Shown here one piece after another: positions 1 to 10,869 of a stretch of DNA of 64,000 bases (positions are counted from its first letter, which is position 1; each line of letters starts with the position of its first letter). The DNA comes from Polyporus tsugae (taxonomy: Eukaryota; Basidiomycota; Agaricomycetes; Polyporales; Polyporaceae), in contig JAHRBS010000004.1 of the NCBI GenBank assembly GCA_024305745.1, forward strand, positions 5,394,001 to 5,458,000, in the 5' to 3' direction. The position numbers and the translations under genes are program-made. The notes under the pieces were generated by a model, which saw only the letters and a list, made by a program, of their open reading frames with translations, was not told the DNA's origin and did not search any database.

Positions 1-1799
1 AACCATAGTACGTACGACCCCAAACTGACATTTTCCTTTCTCCCCCTTCTCTGAAGAAGCGGAGGCCTCCGGTCCGGTATTAATCAATACCAATGCGGCT
101 CAGTATCGGATTTCCGAGGATCAATACGATGACATAAGTGCATACAATCCCAGTGTTTATTTCATCAACCTTGTGTGTGTGCTGACCGTCCATTCCCTTT
201 CATAGGTGGACTTTTAAGTCAGGCGAATGCGTACTATGCAGAGTCACAGGCCTACGATGCCTCTCGCGGAGCCTCAAGTGCCGGACCCTCAACTTTTCAT
301 CAACGCAATGATACCAGTATCCGCTTCGCGGCCGACACCTCTCCGGTAGGTCTAATATATTGCACTGTTCGTTTCACCCGCTACAGGATGTATAGGACTT
401 CCACGGTTCCGTTGTCCGACCACCCGGCACGAACACATATGATGTCCACACAGTATGGAATGGCGAACGTACCCACGACCGCGAACATATTTGGGCCCAC
501 TCCGACGTCTATTGTGGTAGCAACACATCCACCAACGTACAGTCTGAATCAGTGGTGAGTAGCATGGCAACTTCAGGACACAAATGCCACTTATTTGACG
601 GGACACATCATCCTCATTCAGTTTAACGTTTCCCTCCCATCGAAACAAGCCTAATCAGACTCGTATGTTCTGTATACTTTGTGACACGTTCCTCGACAAC
701 TGCTCGCTTTCTAGACTCGATGGCGCTCGATGCTGCTAGATTCATAGTGGTTCAAAGGTCCGGAATCCTCGCCGTCGTTCTGTACGTATACGTCGATGTA
801 GTTGTTCCTGCAGCCGTCGAACACGTGGGATTCCCGCCCGTCTTCACATCGATAAATTGATTTCCAGTAGTGTTGTATTCTTGGTGCGCATTATGGTCCA
901 CACGGGAACGTACCTGTACATGTCTGATTGATTGATCATGATCAGGATCGCCGCTGCCAGCACGCTTTGCGCAGTTCGACTTGCTGGAACGCGGCCCGCG
1001 GCCACGACTCACGAGTCCCGCTCAAGTCTCCGTCGTTTTGCATGCATCATGATCGTGGAGTCTAGCCTATACTTAGCTATAATCATAAGCTAAGTATTGT
1101 AGTCAAACGGAGCTAGATATATCTAGGCCTAGGCCTAGCCAGACATGCGGTGCGCGGGCGAGCACCGTAACTCGCTGACGTAATACGCCACTTCGGCCCT
1201 GCTATATCTCCTAAGTATCCACTGAATCCTGCTGAATCCCTCTCTGTGCATCGTTGCGGTGACTCGAAGCGCTGTCGAACCTTTACCTTCATTGTCCCCC
1301 CACCCAGCCCCTAGCCGCATCCTAACTCTCCAGTCCCGCCCCTACCGGCAGTCGCAACTGCAACTCCCTCGCGCTCCCCCAGGGACCGACGGGCCTTCCC
1401 CTCCCGGTCCGCTCCTGTATATCCCTCCCTGCTGTAATCCAACCCTGCAAGCTCGTCATCGCCGAATCTCACTCCTCCTCCGAAGTGACAACAACCAGAG
1501 TCGAGGACGAGGACGGTGAGAAAGGGTCGCCGCTCCGCGCGGTCAAGGCTCTCCCGAATGGAGACAACGTGAATCGGCTGGGGATGACGATGTGGGCGAT
1601 GAGTGCACCTCTAGAGACTGCGCCCATGCTACCACCTGTGAGACTTACTTCAAGAACTACGTGAGTGTCTATCCTGTTTCGGCTGGGTCGGGGAGCGGTG
1701 GAGGGAGGGGTTTCTACTATGCATATACTCTGTTTCTACTACGCATATACTCTATTTCACTACTTCCTTGTCTGACGTCTTCCTTTAGATCACGTACCA
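1..1799. other. No recognisable gene
   Basis: Short open frames on both strands resemble no family I know and have no convincing exon pattern. Two small structures are visible. At about 1068-1097, TACTTAGCT and AGCTAAGTA form a 9-bp hairpin around a short loop. At about 1711-1756 a 22-24 bp unit (TCTACTAYGCATATACTCT) occurs twice in tandem. The end of this stretch may hold upstream exons of the kinesin-like remnant that follows. Confidence 0.4.
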
Positions 1800-2400
1800 C
1801 CACTGCCGCTACCAACAATGACCGTTTCCAATACCTCCAAGAGCAAATATCCAGCATCTAACTGGCCCGTGCCACTGACGCCGGCGACCTCGACGCTGAG
1901 CCTGCCCAAGAGCGCTCCAAGCTCTCCTCACACAAGGCGCTCTCGCGCGAGCTCACCGCTGCAAAATTTTAGGTGCTCGCGCAGCGCAAACAGCTCTTCC
2001 TCGCCGATGCAGAGCTCTCAGCCCTCCTCCAGCACTACGAGCGCGAGGTGTCCGCGCTCCAGGCGGAGCTCCGCAAGACAGAACGCGAGCTGCGGGAACT
2101 CAACGAGGAGGTCAGGATTGTACCCAAGGTGACCGACCTCGAGCGCGAGCGCGAGGCGGAGCAGGCGGCATTCCAAGTACAACCGCACGGCGGACTCGCG
2201 GGCGGATCTTGAATTGCAGCCGGAGCGCACGATGAGGCGGTGCGATCGCGAGGAGCTCGAGCGCGAGGTATGCGGGCGAGACAGTGTGGACAAAGCTGCA
2301 ACCATAGTGCAGGAGCTCAAGCGGAGCATTCGTGCGTTCTGTCGGGTGCACCCCGTGTTGAGGTCGGGCATTCTCTCTGACACTAGTCGCGTCGACGTCA
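1800..2400 (+). pseudogene. Kinesin-14 (C-terminal motor) gene fragment
   Basis: A charged heptad-like coiled coil leads into the neck motif of minus-end-directed kinesins. The reading starts with RFQYLQEQISSI, meets stops near 1859 and 1970, continues as ALLQHYEREVSALQAEL, then needs a frameshift near 2170 to reach DREELEREV. It ends in ATIVQELKRSIRAFCRVHPV at about 2295-2355. The Kar3/KlpA/Ncd neck-motor junction reads approximately QELKGNIRVFCRVRP, so the match is diagnostic. In an intact kinesin-14 the neck is followed by about 330 residues of motor domain with a P-loop. Here the frame runs on to 2753 without P-loop, switch I or switch II. Two stops, one frameshift and the missing motor make this a dead fragment. 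Confidence 0.72.
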
Positions 2401-3325
2401 TACACTGTGGATGGCACAACAGCTCTCAGATGGGGGCGTATGTTATGGAGCTTCGCGCCCTAAGTCGCGGCCAAGCAGACAAAGTTGGTGTTCACGCGCC
2501 TGAACACGCTGTCCGTTACATCCCGAACATTCTCGGGTCGCGCCGGTCCAAAGAGTACCAACCACGGAAGAGTTCGTCGGCATTTGCTCCATCATCACCT
2601 CCAGGCTCTCTTGGGACCAACGCTGCCGGCGGGCAGCAGCCCGAGAGTTCGCTCACGGACATCCTCGTGAACGCCCTCAAATGTCTGTGCCCTATTCGCG
2701 TCACACCCGAGCTCGCTGGGACGGGCATCGAGCCCTCAGTGAAGGCATTATAAGACCCGGCGAACGGGAAATGGAACTCGTCTCATCCAGGTCCGATACG
2801 AGGCTGATTGTTGACATTTAGCTTCCCCGTTTCATAAGGAATGGTGAATGAATGCGGTGGTTGAACCAACCCTCCCGCGCAAAGCCGTGGTACGTGCGCG
2901 CCATCCGTCCCCTCTCATTTGTATCGCCTGCGAGTTGGTCCAACAGTTTTTCAGACTGACATTAATCACAGTGCAGAAATGGGCGGTCGTTCGCCCTCGT
3001 AATCTCTCTGGACGACCGCCCAAATTTCAGACTTTTCTGGAATTTTGGAGGGATGCATGCAAAAGGACTTGCTGATGAGCAGCCATCAGCCAGAGTACTA
3101 ATGAATCTGGACTGAACAATGCAGTTCCAGATGGAACAGGCGTCTCTAAGCTGTGGTGAATCGAACGATCTACATATCATCCACCGGGCTGGGACGGGAT
3201 TCCTGATCATGAATTGTTCCGTTCCATGCTGAGTGATCCACGGTTATATGCACCGGCCGTTCGTTTAAACCGTCGCCCTATATGGTTGCCAATGCATATT
3301 GGGACGATTAGCTGACATTTGATTA
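2401..3325. other. No recognisable gene
   Basis: The frame that leaves the kinesin neck stays open to 2753 but no longer resembles a motor domain. The rest holds only short unconvincing frames on both strands. I see no repeat or RNA gene here. Confidence 0.4.
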
Positions 3326-3862
3326 CTAGGCTATTTCTTTCGCTTTCGTCTCCCGAGTAATTGACATTGTCGTCCAACTGAACAGGGTTAACGATCCATC
3401 AACCAATCGGCGCCATTCACTGCCACAGGTTACCGTGGTCAGCGACAGTGGCCGGAGATGACGACAGGACATACCGGACCGCACCTCAATGCCATTCTTC
3501 ACCAAAGCGCACCACCGATGAGCGGGATCCGAATGTCCAGGTATGTCAGGCACCTCTTCAATGCGCTCAAACCTGAACGTCTCGAAACTCCCCAGGTTTC
3601 TCAGCATGTTCAGCTCCTTCCCGTCCACATATGGTGTCACTTGCAACATGAAGCGCTTGAGGTACCCGTATCTGCCGGACCTGAGGTCACGGTTGAGCCG
3701 GCTGAGCGGGACATGTTCCCGATGTGCCCCCCAACACACATGCCCGGAGTCAGCGCCGCTAGAGCAAGCGAACTCGCAGAACCCGTCGTACTCTCTGAAC
3801 CCATACATGATCCTGAGCGTGGCGATTCCAATAGGTTCGGACTCGGACTTGGGGTTCTGCAC
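3326..3862 (-). CDS. Hypothetical protein fragment
   Basis: An open frame of about 178 codons with balanced composition, for example RNLGSFETFRFERIEEVPDI and HRWCALVKNGIEVRSGMSCR. The first codon of the open stretch is GTG. The true start may lie upstream in another exon: sequence such as AHIAKLVGDDSVSLTTLF at 4110-4167 on the same strand also looks coding, but in a different frame. I recognise no domain. Composition favours this strand over the overlapping plus-strand frames, which are rich in Ser, Arg and Pro. It could be one exon of a host gene or a decayed copy. Function is unknown. Confidence 0.3.
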   Translation of the reverse strand: MQNPKSESEPIGIATLRIMYGFREYDGFCEFACSSGADSGHVCWGAHREHVPLSRLNRDLRSGRYGYLKRFMLQVTPYVDGKELNMLRNLGSFETFRFERIEEVPDIPGHSDPAHRWCALVKNGIEVRSGMSCRHLRPLSLTTVTCGSEWRRLVDGSLTLFSWTTMSITRETKAKEIA

Positions 3863-4379
3863 AGGGGGAGGTTCGGCGCGTCGTCATGGTAGGCGCTGCT
3901 GTCGACCACGAGGACAACGGTCCTCACACGGAGGAAGAGCTGTAGCGGCGAGCGCTTTCAGGGAGAGGACAACAAGCCGACGCCACACCTTGTCCACGGT
4001 CCACGGCGACGTTGCGTGCTCGGAGAAGACCATGGAAGGCCACTAGAAGGCAGGGGGCCGTTCATCTCCAGTTTGAGCATCCAAGATGCTATGCGGCGGG
4101 TGGTATGGGCGAACAAGGTGGTTAGTGAGACAGAGTCATCGCCGACAAGTTTCGCTATATGCGCCAAGCAGAGGGATAGACGTAGCTTACTCCGGAGTGG
4201 GTTCGAGTCTAGGATCTAGGTCGTAAACTTCAAGATCCATGGACCCGGGGATCCATGGGTCAAGGGTCCGCCGAGCCTGACTCGGGCACACATTGAGTAG
4301 GGACGATACACACACATTCATTATAGTACCCTTAATGCATGCAAGGTACTACTACCACTGTTACGGACATTTACAGGGG
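3863..4379. other. Possible upstream exon of the minus-strand ORF, otherwise nothing
   Basis: The minus strand at about 3958-4167 gives a plausible peptide, but I could not join it to the downstream frame with convincing splice sites. A GGTTCGAGTC string near 4200 resembles a tRNA T-loop but has no matching acceptor or anticodon arms. Confidence 0.3.
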
Positions 4380-5004
4380 TCAAATAGAATCGTCGCTATC
4401 TATGTCCTCTTCCTCTTCCTTGAAATCTGACGAATCTGTCACGGCGTGGAGAGTCGGCGCCACAGACTCCCCGGCATCCTCTACAGTGGCGCAGGGACGG
4501 ATCCCAGCCCTCTCCGTAAAGACAACTATGGGGGGAGGCGCCTGCCCTCGCCGGCGCGGGCATAGGGTCCAGCGCCTCAGCCTGAGGACCCGCAGCAGCA
4601 GTAGCAAGCGCGGGCGTAATAACGTCGGACGCCGCAGCCTGAGGACTGGCGGCAGCGGGCACGGGTGTAGCGGGGTCACGCGCAGCAGGAGCAGGTGCCA
4701 CGAACGCAGGCAGAGTGGTGTCGGGAGCGAGAGGCCCAGACGCAGCAAGCTGGGAGACGGTGGCATCAAATTGAATGGTGGGCGGCGAAGTTGTGTCCTC
4801 GTTCGAAGGAGCGGCTCCAGAGGCGGTGCACTGTTTTGCCCGTCGATGGCGGTCCTTACGAGCGGGAGACGTAGAGGGCGGGGAAGAGGAAGAGGAAGAG
4901 GAGGGGGGATGGCCAAGACCCACAACGGCGTCACGAACCGCGGGGTTGAGCATCGCTACGAGATTCTTCTGCCGTGGCTCGGAGGAGACGACACGATCCG
5001 GCAC
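4380..5004 (-). pseudogene. Ala/Pro-rich protein of unknown function, frameshifted
   Basis: The minus-strand frame begins near 5004, gives AMLNPAVRDAVVGLGHPP, passes through a Ser run and a long Ala/Pro-rich low-complexity stretch, and remains in frame to the C6 run (plus-strand G6 at 4530-4535). Beyond it the coding-like reading changes frame and ends in the acidic tail DSSDFKEEEEDIDSDDSI just before a stop at 4380. A one-base length change in the homopolymer would restore a single frame of about 208 residues. Further upstream, PGFRADDFPELTRRLRDLAW at about 5040-5110 also looks coding but in yet another frame. No catalytic domain is visible. An acidic-tailed, disordered nuclear protein is possible but unproven. 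Either the gene is decaying or the assembly has homopolymer errors. Confidence 0.4.
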
Positions 5005-5101
5005 GTGTCAGTGGTTCAAGGGTCCACGCGAGGTCACGAAGGCGCCGCGTCAGCTCGGGGAAGTCGTCAGCACGAAACCCCGGCTGGAGATCGAGGAATA
5101 T

Positions 5102-5281
5102 TACAGTACAATTTCTCATAACGCATACGGTAAAATCCGCCATTTTCCTATGCATTATGAGCTGTTATGCATGATGGGATGGTCATTTGGGTGTGAAGCG
5201 CCCGTATGGGACCCACCCGATGCCATGCATTATGAGATAATATGCATTAGGAGAGTATGCATTATGAGATATTGTACTGTA
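5102..5281. mobile_element. Tc1/mariner-like MITE with TA target duplication
   Basis: Inverted ends flank a 176-bp AT-rich core. The left end reads TA then CAGTACAATTTCTCATAA. The right end, reverse-complemented, reads TA then CAGTACAATATCTCATAA. The arms match for about 26 bp with two differences. The TA dinucleotides at both outer edges fit Tc1/mariner insertion. Internally the motif ATGCATTATGAG recurs at least three times, mostly near the right end. There is no coding capacity, so movement would require a transposase in trans. I see no such transposase with these ends in the window. Confidence 0.75.
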
Positions 5282-5285
5282 ATGC

Positions 5286-6985
5286 TCTATACGCGCAGGC
5301 GAGGGCCCGTGAGGTGCGCGCTGGTCGGCGGTCATATCAGAAGCCTTGACCATGGGACTGCTGAGCGCCGCCATTCAGCCCCAGACCATATGGACAGTTA
5401 TACGCTCGCGCCCTTCGGTGGGCAAGACCGTCTAAAATGAAGGCAATCATTAATGATTAATACGTGCTTGAGCGCATGGGCTGGTGGCGAAAAGAAAGCG
5501 ACTTACATCGAACGGAGTCACCGTAGTTGGACCATCAACGACCGGGGTGACGGATGGGAGCGGAACCCATATAGAGGTTGGTCCCGAAATCCATGGGGGA
5601 TGGGCGACTGTTAGGGGAGGCGAGTGGGAGGTTGGGAGGTTGCAATGATGGGGAAGGTGTGTGGTGATGTTGAGAACCAGGTGTAATGGATGTTGCGCCA
5701 CAGGAGACCAGACGAAGACCGAAAACAGTCGTACACGTCGTGAAGGTGTCGGTTACGACGCGGAGAGGGGTGAAGATGGCCACACACGAGGTCCGTGCAC
5801 CTCGGTCTTCTGCGTGGGTAGTCCCCGCACGTCAGTTCGGCTTCTGCCAGTGTCACGTCTCCCGCCCATTACCACTATCCCAGGCCAGCTCGACCACTTC
5901 GACCACTTCACCTGGACGGGATCCTAGGTCTTTTTGTTTTTCCAGCCAAGTTGCTGTCTCCGTCATCCTACTAGTAGCACTCGCACTGCCTAGACCGCGT
6001 TGTGGCACAACCTCGCGGTCTGCCACTGTCGCCCCAAACCGCCTCGCAACATTGGGTCCTCAACAACTGAGACATGAAGCATTTATTAATGCGTCTGGCT
6101 TCTTGTGGACAAGCTCGTATCCCGATCGCCATTGCAGCAGTCGGAACAACACGGTGAGGCATAACCTCGTCTCGCACATCTTGGTTTTAGTGTTGAACGT
6201 GTATCGCTCTCAGCCCATCGGACGACTGTTTGCCCTGGTACCTACAGCCCGACCTCGAGCTCCACCACATGTCCAGCAACGCGTGAACAACATGTAAGTT
6301 CTTACTTTGGTTGGCATCGATCATTCTACCCACGGCACTTTACAGGGTTTAGGTTGTGATGATGAAGGCCGAACGCGTGTCCCTCTGCAGCGAATCAGAT
6401 GAGCACTGCCGGAGATAAAAATGTAAGATTGTCTTCCCCTTGCCTGAGACATACCAAATGAGTTTTCACTAGTTTGATCAGGTGATGAGTCCGCACTTGC
6501 ACCTGAGGCAACCCGTTGCCTACCCGAGGCGCAGGCAACTTGAACGGGCACGCGCTTGTGCGCGCAGTCTCAGTGCGAACTCGCGGTCCCGGTCTCTCCG
6601 GAGGTGGATAAGAAGATCGTCATCGTTTTGAGGTAGGTCGTCGCACTCGCTCCCCGAGAACAACTCCACCCACATCTGTTCCTCTCCAGCCTGAGGTCGA
6701 TCAGGGTTCCCCAACTCGTTGTCCTGCTCAAAGACGTCGTCAAGAGGAGCGCCAGGCCACGCAGGTCTCCGCCCCTGCAGCGCAAGCTCCTGCGAACAAC
6801 ATTCCTCTCTCCAAGGTGGGCGAGTCTGAGGACGATGCTAAGGCCACGGACGGCGGGGTCGCCTCTGCGCGCGCGCGTTCGTCGTGCTTGTCCACAAAAC
6901 TCACCGCGGAGCAGGCAAATCCTCGGTGAGTGTTTCATGACGTGTTTTCCCTCGCATTGCAAGGTTGACGTGCTGACGCGTGAAC
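5286..6985. other. No firm gene; possible exons on both strands
   Basis: The minus strand at about 5512-5600 has a coding-like stretch (VTPVVDGPTTVTPFDV) followed by a good GTAAGT donor. It may be an upstream exon of the Ala/Pro-rich gene. The plus strand is open from 5686 to 6297 but compositionally unconvincing. 6300-6985 holds short frames and may contain the N-terminal exons of the hAT transposase that follows; I could not delimit them. Confidence 0.3.
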
Positions 6986-6994
6986 CTTTCAAGA

Positions 6995-9584
6995 CACGAT
7001 CTCCAAGGGATGGTGCTCGCGTGTCTACGAGCACTTCAAGGCACAGACGGTCGTGCGGCTTCCCAACGGGACTACAATGCACCGTTTTACGTGCAAGAAG
7101 TGAGTGCATCTTGTCCTGGTTTCTTGCATTCAAGCACTAACCTATTGTTGTTTAGGTCCCCGTCTAAGCACGTCGACGGCACGGACTACGAGGACTCCAC
7201 CGGTAACTTGAGGTGTCACGCCAAACTTTGCGAGCCCGAGGAGTCTCCTGAGGCCGATGCTATCACCACATTTGCGAACGGCGCAACATGTTCGCCCGCG
7301 CGCAGATGCTGTGTGGCAAGGTCAACATCCCTTCGTGCGGACCATCTTGCACGACATCCAGAACGTTGTCGACGAGTCGATGGCTCGGCTCATAGACCGC
7401 TTCGAGGTAAGCATTCCGCACTAACAGTCACGCAGAATCTTCCGTCCAAGATCCATCTTTGTGCGGATGGCTGGAGCGCGCCCAGCGTCATGTCCTTCCT
7501 TGGCGTGACCGCTCAGTGGCACGAAGATGGGGTTATTCGCCACGTCATCCTCGACTTCCTCAAGTAAGTACTTTCATAATTTTCTTTGCGCACATCCTAA
7601 CATTTAGAAGACTTACAAAGTTCCACACGGGCTAGTACCTCGCCAAGGTTGATGGAATGTATGCAGAAGTACGGCATCGAGTACAAAGTAAATTACATAT
7701 ATAGTCCATCGCTCCAGTACCCGTTTGCTGATCTCCGCCCACTGTGTAGGTTCTCGCGGTTACTGCGGACAACGCCAAAAACAATGACACCATGATAGAG
7801 GCCCCTCGCCGAGATGTTCCCGTTGTTCCGCGGCATGGACGTACGGGTGCGCTGCTTCGCGCACGTCCTTGCGCTCATCGTGAAGTACGTTATGAGCCTC
7901 ACCTGGAAGACTAGCCACACACTTATACTCATTTCCCTGCAGGCCATACTGTCGCAGTTCAGCCATAAGCGTGCAGCGAAGGGGGAGACCAAGGCCGGCG
8001 TGAAGCAGGCCGCCAAAGACCTTGCCGAAGAATTCTCGGACAGGCTGGCGAGGACGACGTCGCCCCTCGGGTAACATGCCCTTGAAAAGGTATGACTCCT
8101 ACCCATTGCGATTCTCAAATATTCGACGTACTTACCCTTACAGTGTATCAGGTCCTCCAGCTCGCGAACCGCGTCTGGGACAATGTTTCCATCCGCACGG
8201 AGCTCGCACAACTCGCAGCCAGCACCGGGCTCAACTCCGAAGTCCTCGTGAGGTCTGTTGCTACACGGTGGAACACAGTCGCCAAAGTGCTCGAGCGCGC
8301 CCTCGACATGCAGGAGGTTCTCGGTGAGCTGTGTGACATGGTGCAGTTCAACAAGGAGACAAAGACCGAGGACAGCGAGACAAAAAGCACGGGCGTGCGG
8401 CTCCGCCGCTGTAATGATGATGAGTGGCAGGTCATCAACCAGCTCCACCGTTTGCTTGATGTAAGTCAACCTGTTTTTTTCCGAAGTATTTTCCAGCTAA
8501 TGGTCACGCGGCGTCCCATGTAGCTTTTTGTGTTCGCGACGAACCAGATCTCCGCGAGCACCTGCGCCCTGGTCCATGAAGTGATCCCCTACATCGACCT
8601 CCTGACGGTGCACGTTAACCCGTGACGAGTCTCTCGCGCCGTCCATTCGAGCAGCTGCGAAGTGTGGCCGCAAGATGATTGACAAGTACTACGAGCGCAG
8701 TGACGAGACATTCATCTATCGCGTTGGCATAAGTACATGACCTTCTCAATCCTCATTCATACACTGCATAGCCTTGCTAACTCCAACTTGATAGTTATTC
8801 ATCCCCGGTACAAGATGCAGTACTTCCATAACCAAAATTGGCCAAAGGAATGAATTGACGAGGCCCTCCGCCTCGTCCGCTCCCAATGGATCTCCCGCTA
8901 CAAGCGTGCCCCACCTGCTCCGGAAGCTGTTGACCCCGCGACGTCCGAGTCCGCAGACACAGACGCAGACGCCGCCGCTCCCGGGTCTGGAGCACAGAAC
9001 GTGAAGGTCTCCCGCGCTGCAATGGTGCGTTTACACGTATCAAGTTCTCGCGCATCCCTCACTAATCATGCCGCTCGACTTACAGAATCGAGCTATGTTT
9101 GCATTGCTGGCGCCCGGCGCCGCCTCGCGTGACGTTGACGCACTCGATGCGTACCTCGAGGCACCTCCCCTCAGCACCGTGGATGACCCGCTCGAGTATT
9201 GGAACATCCGCTTCAAGAAGGACAAGGACAACTCCCTCGCGTGCATGGCCATCGGCTTTTTGTCCATTCCCGGTACATTTCCCGTGTGCTTTGAGTGACG
9301 CAGAACCTTGTACTGACCTCTATTCCATGCCTACTTCGACCGACGTTGAGCGCGGCTTCTCCAGCAGCCGGCTCACCATCACCTGCCTCCGCCACTCCCT
9401 TAGTGAGCAGTCTGTCCGCTCCGCGACTATCCTTGGCTCTTGGGCTCGCATCTCCGGCCTGATCTCGGAGCCGGAGCTGGTCACAATGATCAAGAACGGT
9501 TGGCGCGGTGTTGGAGAGCCTTTGGCTGCTGACGAGGACGTGACTGTTGTGCCGGTGTTCGTGCTCAGGTGGCTTGGGTCCTGA
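6995..9584 (+). pseudogene. hAT-family transposase, degenerate
   Basis: Exons in order encode a BED-like finger (VYEHFKAQTVVRLPNGTTMH near 7017-7080, then DSTGNLRCHAKLC at about 7196-7235), the RNase-H-fold start IHLCADGWSAPSVMSFLGVT (7450-7510), TADNAKNNDTM (7760-7795), RVRCFAHVLALIVK (7845-7883), VRSVATRWNTVAKVLERAL (8250-8310) and the C-terminal dimerisation motif MPTSTDVERGFSSSRLT (9328-9380). Short introns with GTAAGT/GTGAGT donors separate them. The gene is dead. A TAG lies at 7633-7635 where the family has Glu in HTGxYLA. A TGA lies at 8851-8853 where WPKEWI is expected. Frameshifts occur near 7650, 7803 and 8625. The second BED cysteine is replaced by Ser. I could not find its terminal inverted repeats. 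Confidence 0.85.
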
Positions 9585-9589
9585 GTTGT

Positions 9590-10869
9590 TTTCGTAATTA
9601 CAGTATCACCTCATTCTCATCTTGCTTGGTATCTTGCATTGTGTGCGCGCTGCTGGGGGCCCGGCGGGTGCCGTGAACTTCGCTCGACAAAAATTTACTC
9701 GTGCAGACTTGACCAGGACTCGGCCGCATAGACTTAGTACTTGCGCCGGCGGGGCACTTTAAGTTTATGTGAATCATATCAACTCTCCCCTCGCACTCGT
9801 CGTCTACTCTGTCTCAAGCAATCCATGAGGTTCGCGAGGATCAGTGCGCCATGAATGCATCGGATCTGCTGGCTCTTGAAGAGGGGCGAAGCCGCGGAGG
9901 GACTGTGTGTTTGTACAGAATGCCGATGCGGATGAGCTTCCGGGATTTTGGGGACTGCTCGTGGGGCGGGTGTCATAATTTTCTCCTGTCGGGGACGAGC
10001 CGGATAGTGATTTCGGGTTGTGGAAGGTGATTTGGACATCAACGACGAAAATCGGCCAGTTTGCACCATTTGACTTTCCGTCTCGCTCACCTCACTGGTG
10101 TCTCCCCAGATGGACGGTTCCTACCATGGGAGCTGGGCCGTGAGGGTAGCCTCGATATATTCCGTGCTTTCTATGTAAACAAATGCGTCCTCGCTGGCCC
10201 ACACCATCACGCAATCAGCGCCGAATTGGCCGCTGGCATCAAGTCGTTTTTGTGTAGGTCGTACAACACTTGTTGCATGCGTTATATAAGGCTGATTATT
10301 GTGGTCAAGCTCCAGAACTGTTATCCACCCAGAGCTGATCAGCAGTCCGAAACCATTATGTAAATATACTTTTGTGCCAACCAATGTGATAAGACGGCTC
10401 GGACTCCCACAGGACAGAGAAGACTGAAGACCGTCCCTGCGACAAAAGATGGAGTCCCAGGACGGAAAAGAATTACTGATGCATCCCTGCGAACCCCTCC
10501 CCGTCGAGGTTGTCGAGATCGGGCCATGGAATGTCGCCCAGTCGGTCCTCATGTTCCGGCCGGGGAACTTCCGTACATGCCTATGCTCTGCCCGCGGGCC
10601 GAACCAAATGGGGAAGATAGGGCTGGGAGAAGGCCGGAAAGATATTGCGCGAGACCATAATCATAGATCTAGAGGTATTGGACGGGAGTGCTGATTAATA
10701 CCGGAGCGCGAGGGCAAAAATGCCGATTTTGTATCCCACATGTTGTTCCCCGTTGTGTGCAATTATGGCAGGGGCAGACGTCATCTATGAGAGGTACCGG
10801 AAGCCATCGACAGTGGACGTAACTGACGAGGGGGGGACCTAGTAAATACAGAGCGGTCAGTGATAGATC
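9590..10869. other. No recognisable gene
   Basis: Intergenic-looking sequence after the hAT remnant. Short frames on both strands (for example plus 10449-10694) resemble nothing I know. The hAT element's right end should lie in the first few hundred bases but I could not identify it. Confidence 0.4.

Noticed and set aside
4140..4215. Possible tRNA (GGTTCGAGTC T-loop-like string)
   Set aside because: No matching T-stem, anticodon arm or acceptor stem could be folded around it.
4339..5121. Plus-strand Arg/Ser/Gly-rich frame of 260 codons
   Set aside because: It is the antisense of the Ala/Pro-rich minus-strand reading. Its composition is what GC-rich antisense produces.
5686..6297. Plus-strand open frame of 203 codons
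   Set aside because: No start context, domain or exon structure; composition is Ser/Arg/Pro-rich and not convincing as a protein.
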